A stretch of DNA of 24,952 nt, taken from positions 1 through 24,952 of the IMG/VR virus record IMGVR_UViG_3300010885_036355; one strand, given 5' to 3'. A program made the translations under genes and the position numbers. The notes under the pieces were generated by a model. It ran no database searches and was not told the origin of the DNA. It worked only from the letters and a program-made list of their open reading frames with translations. Shown here piece after piece: positions 1 to 6,898 of the stretch; the first letter of the stretch is position 1; the number at the start of each line of letters is the position of its first letter. This DNA is from a virus.

Positions 1-465
1 ACCACTAGAAGCAAAGCCAATTCGTCCGTAGCCGGTAACTCCGTCTCCCCAGGTGTGAATGCCAACGCCTTCATGGCCAATCCATTTAGATCCTAGATAG
101 CCTGCTATTTCAAAATTGTCATAGACTTGACTGGCCTGTGCTACTCTTGTAACACTAGATAGTGTGCCAGCTGTACCGGCACCGTCACCTCTTGATCCGC
201 CTTGGCCTACAACTACTGTTAGTGTTTCGCCGGGGGTTACAGCTACATTATTATTGTAGGCTAATGCACCGCCTCCACCGCCGCCGCCATCATTGACATT
301 TTGAGCACCACCGGCTCCGCCACCAACTGCAACCATTGATATAGATTCAACATTTGCAGGAACAACAAACGAGTAGGTTCCCGGGGTGGTAAATTCTTGT
401 TGCCCTTGGGCTTTGGGCCTATAATAATTAGACCCGGCCAGTAAAACTTTTTCTAATGCAAACAT
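1..465 (-). CDS. Glycine-rich virion/adhesin-like protein, N-terminal part (runs off the left edge)
   Basis: An open frame starts at ATG (465-463) and stays open for 155 codons to the window edge, so the C-terminus is missing. It begins MFALEKVLLAGSNYYRPKA. A beta-rich stretch follows with the pattern TPGTYSFVVPANVESISMV, then VGGGAGG, a run of seven glycines (268-288), and TPGETLTVVVGQGG. This pattern of a predicted beta-strand, a 'PxxVxSI' segment and glycine-rich loops is typical of glycine-rich domains in phage tail and adhesin proteins. The last visible part is GYLGSKWIGHEGVGIHTWGDG, which I do not recognise. The start lies 1 nt after the TAA of the upstream long-fibre gene, so translational coupling is likely; no good Shine-Dalgarno is seen. 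A role as receptor-binding tip or adhesin is inferred from position after the fibre genes and from glycine content. It could equally be a structural decoration protein. Confidence 0.75.
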   Translation of the reverse strand, partial: MFALEKVLLAGSNYYRPKAQGQQEFTTPGTYSFVVPANVESISMVAVGGGAGGAQNVNDGGGGGGGALAYNNNVAVTPGETLTVVVGQGGSRGDGAGTAGTLSSVTRVAQASQVYDNFEIAGYLGSKWIGHEGVGIHTWGDGVTGYGRIGFASSG

Positions 466-466
466 A

Positions 467-3400
467 TTATCTGCTGTCGCCCATTGATATTGCACCACGC
501 CAGTTTGAGCCACCGTCGTCTGTGATAAAGACCAGTACATCTACACCTGCTGCTGCTAGACTTGGTGCTGAGCCGCTGGGCCACTTGACTGCTGCCGGCC
601 AGTATTGTGTATAGGCACCACCGTTGGTTAGTTCTAGAATAATACTACCTACTCTAGCACCGGTCGGAGGGTTGGCAAATGTCCAAGTCAATGCACCCAC
701 TGCTGTTGCAGACGCATAGTTACCTAATTCCATATTAACTGTTACACCGCCGGATACATTACCTAATGCATTGTGTGCAAGACTATAATCTTTTATTGTT
801 GGTCGAATTAAATTATTATCTTGGAAGTCAAGATAACCATTCATTGTTCCGCCGTTGATACTAACTGGGGTGTAACCCAGGCCTCCAGCTATCTGACCAG
901 ATGTGATAGTTGTAACTGTGGCTGCGTTACCTGTTACATTGATCGGCCAAGTGCCGCTGGCTCCCGTACCTGTGAGTGTAGGCGCATAGCTGTTGATGTT
1001 TACATCGCTGATTAATTTTGCCCATGCACTCCAAACATTACCAGTGTCTCTACGACTGCGAACATAGTTGTCTGCATGGGCTCCTGTGCTTCCGCTCCAT
1101 CCAATTAATAACTCGCCGCCGCCGGCGCCGCCTAGTGTAATTGCATTACCATAGCTTGTTGGATAACCGTTACTATAAACACTGCGTAATCTCAAGCCGC
1201 TTGGTTCACCAAAACCGTCTGTCTCGGCTGTGATATTTCCAGAGTTAGAAACCCCAGAAGTACTTGATGCGGTATTAGCATTGCCACTAATGTTTATTCC
1301 GTAAGTGCTGCCATCGTTTAAAACAATATTCGGTTTGCCAGTTACTCCTGTCCAAGCTACAGAACCTGCAGAACCTGCACTTCCTGTAATATTAATGCCC
1401 CAGGTGCCTGTTGCGCCGGTGCCAGATAATGTTGGAGAATAACTATTATAGTTGGCGGCATTTAATGTAACATAACCGTTGACTAACAAACTGTCGTTGT
1501 CGGGAACAATAAATTCTGCTTTGTCGTCAACTGGAGATATGCCAGCATCATTAGTTACTCTAAAGCGTAATCTAGTCTTCTCTCCGCTAACTGATTCATA
1601 TGTAATACTTGCAGCATCTCCGCTGCCACCGAATGGATCATTAGGAAATCTAATACCTGCTGTTGAAACATTTACCTGTCCACTAAAGGTTGCTGTTGTA
1701 CCGTTGATAGCAGTGCCCGATTGGTTGGTTAATGCTCCAGGATTAACTGGAGTATATCCTAAAGAATTTATAATTTGACTGCTTGGAAGATTTGCTACAG
1801 TAGTTGACTGGCCGCTAATGTTAATAGCCCAAGTGCCACTTGCACCACCACCTGTTTTAGTAGGAGCATAGTCGTTATAATTGTTACTATGGAGAATTTT
1901 ATTCCAAGCTGTAGCACCGCTGCCTGCTGTACTTCTATAATACAAATTCTGTGCATAAAAATCTGCACTAAACTGCATGGCATAGTAGTTTGCGTCATTT
2001 ACATGAGTAGATGATATTAAATGATACCAACTACTGGTAACTGGCCATCCGTTGGCAGTTGTTGGAGCACTCCAATCATAAAATCCGCTATCTGTTCTAG
2101 TTGAGATAACTTCTTTTGAAGCTGCGTGGAATCCAGCAGTAGACTGTCCTAGTCTACCTGTCATTGTATCGCCTACTCTTTGAATATTGTTTGTGGCGCT
2201 TTGTGCCACTGTTGCACTGGCAGCATTACCGGTAATATTAATTCCGTATGTTCCAGACAGTCTACTTGTAGGAACAGTACCTGTTGTTAGTCTATCAGCA
2301 TTGATATTTAAACTTGTGCCGGTACCACTAAATGTTCCAGTTGTTGTACCGTTGATTGTGGCATTACCAAATACAGTAAGAGCAGCATTGCCGCTGCTGT
2401 TTGGTACCAGTCGCATTGATTCAAATGTGCTGCCGCTGTTGTGTGTCCAACTAAAATATTCGTTGCCGTTATCAGTTGTTTGAAATTCTAATCTGCTGTT
2501 AGCGTCGCCATCACCTGTGTTGTAAAAACGAATACTTGCACCGTCTGTATTCATTCCCCAAGTTAAACCACGACCGGTTGTTGACCAATTTAGATCGCCG
2601 GTTAATGTTCCACCAGATGCTGCTATATTTCCGCTGGCTGTTCCTGTAACATTTCCGATTACTGCACCAGTATGAGTTCCTTGAGTGTTACCAGTTACAT
2701 TGCCAGTTACATTGCCAGTTACATCGATTACATAGCCGCCGGATAATCTAGCAGACGGAACTGTACCTGTTGCTAGATTAAATGCATTGAGATCAGTTAT
2801 GCCCGATCCTCGACCTTGAAATGTTGACGATCCACTAGATAAATTAATGTTTCCAGAAACATTGATAGTACCTGTTAAATTAAGATCTGCTGCTCCAGAT
2901 GCATTTGGAGTAAGACGCATAGATTCATAAGTTGAACCACTTACAGTATGAGTCCATCTAAAGAATTCATTAGTGTTATCGCCGGTGTTAAATTCTAATC
3001 TGCTGTTTGTATCAGCATCGCCTGTATTGTAATAACGAATACTTGCACTATCAGAATTCATTGACCATTGTAGGCCACGACCGGTTGTATTCCAAAAAAT
3101 GTCGCCGGACATGGTGTCGCCGGATTTTAACAAATTAAGACTGGCAGCACCAGTTAAATTACCAACTACATTACCAGTTAAATTGCCAATTACATTACCG
3201 TATGCATTTCCTGTTATAATAACATCTTTGGTAAATGTAACTTGATCTGTTAGTGTTCTACCACTGATGGTGTTGGTTTTTAGGCCGTCGAGTGTTGCTG
3301 CCGCAGAGTAAATATCACGCCATCTATGGCTTGGTAATCCAAGTACTGGTCTTTTTTCAATTGCAGTACCTAATGTATAGTCCGGAACCAATGCAGGAGA

Positions 3401-5068
3401 TAGTATTCCGTCAGCATTGGCTGCACTGGCTGAAATAAATGTAACTGTGGTTGGGGCAACGGTTACCGAACCTGTTAGTAATTTTAATTTAATTGCATTA
3501 GAAACATCAGACTCAAGTGTTGGTGTAAATCCTTCAATTCTAATGTTGAGGTTATTTCCATCGCCTACAATAATACCAGGGGCTTCAACTTCTAGATATT
3601 CCAGTTTGCCCAGTGTTGCTAGACTTGAGTTAACAACATTGATTGCCAGTGTATCTGTAGTCAGTGTGTTAGCTGGAACTGGAAGGGTGATATCTGCAGA
3701 GCCATCAAAATCGACTGTGTTAATTTTCTTAGGAAATCTAATTTTACTTGCTGTTGCTGCATTACCATTAACAACTGGTGCGTTAATTACACTGGCTGTT
3801 AGTTCATTAAATGTGCTGGTCCCAGATAGTGCTGTTACATTACCTTGAACATTACCAAACAAATCAGAGTTGATTGTGGTTGCTGTAAAGCCGCCCACTG
3901 AATTTCTAGCAACAATGGTTCCTAGAATATTTTCTGATTCAGCATTGATGTCCCATGTGGTTTCAAATGCTCCGTTGAATTCAGAACCAATGATATAATC
4001 GCCGGGCTTTAATGGTTGATTAGTTGCTGCGGTAACCGTGATATTAGATGTTCCGTTGAAGTCAACACCGTTGATTTTTCTTACATCTTTTAGTTGGCTA
4101 GCTGTTTCAGCATTTCCTCTAACATTACCAGTTAGTGCATATTTTGAAATTGCATTTGTAACTGTGGATGTTGTAGTTGCTCCAGAAATAGTAGGGCCAG
4201 GACGAATTGTTGTAGTTGAATTAACTCCGTCGTACCAGGTAGTAATACTTCTAGGATCGCTGATTCCTGTATTGGTATTCCAAAGTCTATCTCCCTGGTT
4301 TTCTTCAACAGAATATAATACCCATCTTCCGAGTTCATTAGCTTGATAGAGCAGAACATCTCCTGTTGACCCGTATTCTGCATAATAAAGGTCACTGTTT
4401 ACTTTTTCTAATACTTTTCCATTCAATCGAGTATTAACAGGATCAGTTAGTGTAACTGCCTGCAATACTGCAACTGCTACTTGTTCAGTACCTGTTGAAG
4501 GATAATTCAATCCAGGATAAATTACTGAGAAACCAGGGACTGCTTCATCTGCAGAAATTGTAAATTCTTGATCAGAATGAATCGCAGTTGTAACTCCATT
4601 AATCTGTGTTAGAATAACAGGATACGATGCACCGGTAGCTGACTTAATTTTAGTACTAGTCATCTTAGTGACTGCAAATCCTTCGGCGGCTTCTGGACCA
4701 ACTTGACGCCAAACAGTACCATCGCTGACATACAATTGTTGTGTGGTAGTTTTTAACCACAGGCCACCATTGCTGTGACCTGGCCCAGTTTCTGCTACTG
4801 TGGCATTACCAATTGACAACCAACTTGTACCGTTATATACTTTAAGTGCTTTTGAATTTTTATCGTACCATGCTTGGCCACTTAATGCTCGAGCAGGTGG
4901 ACTATCATTGGCAAAGTTCTCAAGCAAGAAAATAAAGTTTTCATTTTGGACTTCACCGTAACCGGTATAATTTCTACCTATTAGGCCTACAGGGGTGCTG
5001 GTATCTAAGATACCATCATCAACTATAGTAAGTTGTGTTCCGTCAAATCTATTAATTATGTAGGCCAT
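467..5068 (-). CDS. Long tail-fibre protein, 1533 aa, repeat-rich
   Basis: The N-terminus (residues 1-129) is the module shared with the next two upstream genes, with NRFDGTQL, LIGRNYTGYGE, NENFIFLLENFA, GQAWYD, LKVYNGTSW and QLYVSDGTVW. The shaft then carries two KIN-V-F-G-ITV segments (about 328-346 and 444-463) and a HRWRDIYSAAA segment (about 574-590). Next come NLTGN/NVTGN runs and two tandem copies of a 130-140 residue unit (about 648-784 and 817-947). Two knob-like segments with Y-RS...W-W/W-K-I features lie at about 1011-1068 and 1318-1364, each followed by an N-YAPT-TG-G-SGTW motif. The C-terminus (about 1406-1533: NGYLDFQDNNLIRP, ELTNGGAYTQYWP, GVDVLVFITDDGG) looks like a widespread fibre-tip domain. 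ATG 5068 is supported by GGAG at a 6 nt spacing. A fibrous trimeric host-recognition role is known for such proteins; this assignment is by architecture, not by close homologue. Confidence 0.85.
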   Translation of the reverse strand: MAYIINRFDGTQLTIVDDGILDTSTPVGLIGRNYTGYGEVQNENFIFLLENFANDSPPARALSGQAWYDKNSKALKVYNGTSWLSIGNATVAETGPGHSNGGLWLKTTTQQLYVSDGTVWRQVGPEAAEGFAVTKMTSTKIKSATGASYPVILTQINGVTTAIHSDQEFTISADEAVPGFSVIYPGLNYPSTGTEQVAVAVLQAVTLTDPVNTRLNGKVLEKVNSDLYYAEYGSTGDVLLYQANELGRWVLYSVEENQGDRLWNTNTGISDPRSITTWYDGVNSTTTIRPGPTISGATTTSTVTNAISKYALTGNVRGNAETASQLKDVRKINGVDFNGTSNITVTAATNQPLKPGDYIIGSEFNGAFETTWDINAESENILGTIVARNSVGGFTATTINSDLFGNVQGNVTALSGTSTFNELTASVINAPVVNGNAATASKIRFPKKINTVDFDGSADITLPVPANTLTTDTLAINVVNSSLATLGKLEYLEVEAPGIIVGDGNNLNIRIEGFTPTLESDVSNAIKLKLLTGSVTVAPTTVTFISASAANADGILSPALVPDYTLGTAIEKRPVLGLPSHRWRDIYSAAATLDGLKTNTISGRTLTDQVTFTKDVIITGNAYGNVIGNLTGNVVGNLTGAASLNLLKSGDTMSGDIFWNTTGRGLQWSMNSDSASIRYYNTGDADTNSRLEFNTGDNTNEFFRWTHTVSGSTYESMRLTPNASGAADLNLTGTINVSGNINLSSGSSTFQGRGSGITDLNAFNLATGTVPSARLSGGYVIDVTGNVTGNVTGNTQGTHTGAVIGNVTGTASGNIAASGGTLTGDLNWSTTGRGLTWGMNTDGASIRFYNTGDGDANSRLEFQTTDNGNEYFSWTHNSGSTFESMRLVPNSSGNAALTVFGNATINGTTTGTFSGTGTSLNINADRLTTGTVPTSRLSGTYGINITGNAASATVAQSATNNIQRVGDTMTGRLGQSTAGFHAASKEVISTRTDSGFYDWSAPTTANGWPVTSSWYHLISSTHVNDANYYAMQFSADFYAQNLYYRSTAGSGATAWNKILHSNNYNDYAPTKTGGGASGTWAINISGQSTTVANLPSSQIINSLGYTPVNPGALTNQSGTAINGTTATFSGQVNVSTAGIRFPNDPFGGSGDAASITYESVSGEKTRLRFRVTNDAGISPVDDKAEFIVPDNDSLLVNGYVTLNAANYNSYSPTLSGTGATGTWGINITGSAGSAGSVAWTGVTGKPNIVLNDGSTYGINISGNANTASSTSGVSNSGNITAETDGFGEPSGLRLRSVYSNGYPTSYGNAITLGGAGGGELLIGWSGSTGAHADNYVRSRRDTGNVWSAWAKLISDVNINSYAPTLTGTGASGTWPINVTGNAATVTTITSGQIAGGLGYTPVSINGGTMNGYLDFQDNNLIRPTIKDYSLAHNALGNVSGGVTVNMELGNYASATAVGALTWTFANPPTGARVGSIILELTNGGAYTQYWPAAVKWPSGSAPSLAAAGVDVLVFITDDGGSNWRGAISMGDSR
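2228..2618 (-). repeat. Long-fibre internal repeat unit 2
   Basis: This stretch encodes about residues 817-947 and is a second copy of the preceding unit: SGGTLTGDLNWSTTGRGL, SIRFYNTGDGD, SRLEFQTTD, WTHNSGSTFESMRL, LTTGTVPTSRLSG and ITGN. It is diverged from unit 1 but keeps the order and spacing, so a tandem intragenic duplication is the simplest explanation. Each unit probably forms one segment of the fibre shaft. Confidence 0.85.
2691..2726 (-). repeat. 12-bp tandem repeat, three copies
   Basis: On the plus strand ccagttacattg occurs at 2691-2702 and 2703-2714, with a third copy at 2715-2726 ending cg instead of tg. On the coding strand it specifies GNVT repeats. A looser version of the same periodicity lies near 3150-3200 (GNVIGNLTGNVVGNLTG). 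The 12-bp unit keeps the frame, so gain or loss of copies would change fibre length by four residues. Confidence 0.9.
2715..3125 (-). repeat. Long-fibre internal repeat unit 1
   Basis: This stretch encodes about residues 648-784. Anchors are SGDTMSGDIFWNTTGRGL, SIRYYNTGDAD, SRLEFNTGD, WTHTVSGSTYESMRL, LATGTVPSARLSG and VTGN. The same anchors recur in the same order in unit 2. The two units are separated by a short NVTGN/GTHTGAVIGN linker. Confidence 0.85.
4681..5068 (-). other. Shared N-terminal attachment module, copy in the 1533-aa fibre
   Basis: Residues 1-129 align by eye with the first about 130 residues of the 599-aa and 766-aa fibres. Conserved anchors in order are a DGT strand, G-N-TGYGE, ENF-LLENFA, a P-P--GQ-WY/F segment, L-VYNGTSW, G-LW, QLY--DG and VGP. 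The conserved part ends sharply at VGP. Sharing of an N-terminus among otherwise different fibres suggests a common attachment site on the baseplate; that role is an inference. Confidence 0.8.
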
Positions 5069-5074
5069 TAGTCG

Positions 5075-5078
5075 CTCC
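5075..5078 (-). promoter_or_regulatory. Ribosome binding site of the 1533-aa fibre
   Basis: The coding strand reads GGAG, then 6 nt, then ATG at 5068. It is one of the two clear Shine-Dalgarno sequences in the window and confirms the MAYIINRFDG start. Confidence 0.75.
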
Positions 5079-5086
5079 GTGTTTCA

Positions 5087-6886
5087 TTATGATACAAATG
5101 TCCATGCATTTGCAATTATTTGATATGTTTTAACAATTCTACTGATGTTGTATGCTGGTGTTGGAATCGATACTGTACTAAAAGTTACATCAATTAATGC
5201 TGAACCTGTACCCGATGGGGTATTGAAAGTAGCTGGTGATTTGTTTATGTAACCGTTTAAATCTAATGTTGGGCGAACTTCTGAAACAATTGTACATAAA
5301 ATTCTAGCAACTGTGCCATTATCATATTCGTCCACAGGAGCAATTAATTGTAAGTCAGATGCAATTTGATCGTTGGTCCTACCATCGGATATGTCCATAG
5401 ACAATGCCAACGGTTTAGCTTTGATCTGCACATCAACATAATTTTTAGTAGCGGCATCAGATATACCAACTGGCTCACCAATTTCGGTTATTCTTGCAGT
5501 GCCGTTCAATACAACATTACCGGTTCCATTAGGATATATTTCTATATCTCCGTTGGCGTTAACTGATGAAATTCTATTGTTATTAACATAGATGTTATCA
5601 ATAGTAAATTCTGCCTGCACACCAAAAATGTTAATACCTGTGGCTCGTGTTACCGCATTTGTTAATTCGTAAGTGGCAGCGCCTTCGTTGTATTTTAATA
5701 ATTCTACGCCAGCAATCCTAACGGATTTACCATATTCTAAATCAATGTTTTGATTAGAGACCCATGCATCTCTAGTAAGACTCCAATAAATCTCTTTGTC
5801 GCCGCCGGTGCCCGACGATCGTAATATAATGCCGCCGCCATCTGCTTGTTCGTTGGTTAGTATAGAACTATCTGCACTTGTTCCTAGTTCTATTTGTTTA
5901 TTTTCAACTCTAAGATTTGCAACATCAACTGCTACCGTATTTCCTAAAACTCTTAGGTCACCGTTAACTGTTAGGTTTCCGCCTACTGTTGTTTGACTGC
6001 TTAAAAATCCATCATAGATCTTAACGGTCTGCGAGCTTGGTTCAACTACTATAGCATCATCTTGCACCGCACCCCTACGAGCACTGATTCTGATAAATTT
6101 ATTCTGTGCAACGTTTTGTAACAACAAATCCCCGTTGGTTTCTAATAATTTAACTTGTTGTGCGTCACCAATTTCAACTCCGTCTGTAACACCTAACTTT
6201 CCTACAATTACTCCGCTGGTATCGTTCCTGACATAGGTTGTATCAAGTCGACCGCCTAGTTTTTCAGAATTAGTAACTGTAACATTAAATTTAATACCAG
6301 CAATAGTACCGGCATTAAAACCAGGAATAACTGTGCCACTGAATCCTGTAATAGGAAGTTTTGGAGTGAATTCTGTTTCACTGCTTGAAAAGATGCCAAT
6401 CAATGTTCCGTTATTATACAAGCTGGTGATAATTTTACTTTGATTCAAAGAATCTAAAATTGTATTAACACGAATACCACTGATACCCTGACTTAGTCCG
6501 TAGCTTGGGCCAAGCAATAATGTATTCACTCCGTCATAAAAATATAACTGTTTGTTTGTATCATCAAACCACAAGTCACCCGGTGTTAAAGAAGTAGGCT
6601 GGGTTGCACTGATAGTGGCGGAACTAACTGGTTGAAATGATGTACCATTGTACACTTTTAATTTTAATTCAGTGACATCGAACCAAATTTGTCCTCGAAT
6701 AGGACGAGTGGGTCTTGCCGCACTGGCAAAGTTTTCTAACAGTTTGATAAGATTTTCATTAAATGCTTCGCCGAAGCCGCTGTAGTTTTTTCCAATCAGC
6801 GTAAGGTCAGTGGTTAGGTCATCTATCTGTCCATCTGATACTGTGGTTAATGTTGTTCCGTCTGATTTGGTAATTAAATATGCCAT
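5087..6886 (-). CDS. Tail-fibre-like virion protein, 599 aa
   Basis: Residues 1-129 are the shared attachment module (MAYLITKSDGTTL, LIGKNYSGFGE, NENLIKLLENFA, RGQIWFD, LKVYNGTSF, GDLWFDDTNKQLYFYDG, LLGPSYG). The middle has the marine-phage fibre pattern LTVNGDLRVLGNTVAVDVANL followed by RVENKQIELGT, then GGGIILRSSG, EIYWSLTRDAWVSNQNIDL and NGDIEIYPNGTGNVVLNGT. Near the end is EPVGISDAATKNYVDVQI, a short segment commonly found in fibre shafts or tips and often predicted as a coiled coil. The last 115 residues are a compact beta-rich end of unknown fold. It ends 18 nt before the next fibre. ATG 6886 has AAGAGA 6 nt upstream. A structural fibre role is well supported; whether it is a separate fibre or a connector to the next gene's product is unknown. 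Confidence 0.85.
   Translation of the reverse strand: MAYLITKSDGTTLTTVSDGQIDDLTTDLTLIGKNYSGFGEAFNENLIKLLENFASAARPTRPIRGQIWFDVTELKLKVYNGTSFQPVSSATISATQPTSLTPGDLWFDDTNKQLYFYDGVNTLLLGPSYGLSQGISGIRVNTILDSLNQSKIITSLYNNGTLIGIFSSSETEFTPKLPITGFSGTVIPGFNAGTIAGIKFNVTVTNSEKLGGRLDTTYVRNDTSGVIVGKLGVTDGVEIGDAQQVKLLETNGDLLLQNVAQNKFIRISARRGAVQDDAIVVEPSSQTVKIYDGFLSSQTTVGGNLTVNGDLRVLGNTVAVDVANLRVENKQIELGTSADSSILTNEQADGGGIILRSSGTGGDKEIYWSLTRDAWVSNQNIDLEYGKSVRIAGVELLKYNEGAATYELTNAVTRATGINIFGVQAEFTIDNIYVNNNRISSVNANGDIEIYPNGTGNVVLNGTARITEIGEPVGISDAATKNYVDVQIKAKPLALSMDISDGRTNDQIASDLQLIAPVDEYDNGTVARILCTIVSEVRPTLDLNGYINKSPATFNTPSGTGSALIDVTFSTVSIPTPAYNISRIVKTYQIIANAWTFVS
6500..6886 (-). other. Shared N-terminal attachment module, copy in the 599-aa fibre
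   Basis: Residues 1-129 carry the same ordered anchors as the copies in the neighbouring fibres, and conservation again ends at the GP of LLGPSYG. By eye it is closer to the 1533-aa copy (DGT-LT-V-DG-ID, LIG-NY-G-GE) than to the 766-aa copy, which hints at the order in which the paralogues arose. Confidence 0.8.
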
Positions 6887-6892
6887 ATTTTA

Positions 6893-6898
6893 TCTCTT
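6893..6898 (-). promoter_or_regulatory. Ribosome binding site of the 599-aa fibre
   Basis: The coding strand reads AAGAGA, then 6 nt, then ATG at 6886. It is a partial match to AGGAGA and overlaps the stop codon of the upstream gene (6897-6899), as expected for coupled translation. Confidence 0.55.

Noticed and set aside
2670-3200. Possible CRISPR or origin-type repeat array
   Set aside because: The repeats are 12 bp, without spacers, in frame, and encode NVTGN/NLTGN fibre repeats.
3417-3848. 143-codon plus-strand frame
   Set aside because: It lies opposite the long-fibre gene, is rich in V/L/S/T as expected from the antisense of Thr/Asn/Gly codons, has no recognisable domain and no separate signals.
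4132-4395. 87-codon minus-strand frame in another register inside the long fibre
   Set aside because: It overlaps fully with the real gene, is rich in Q/L from shifted codons and shows no motif.
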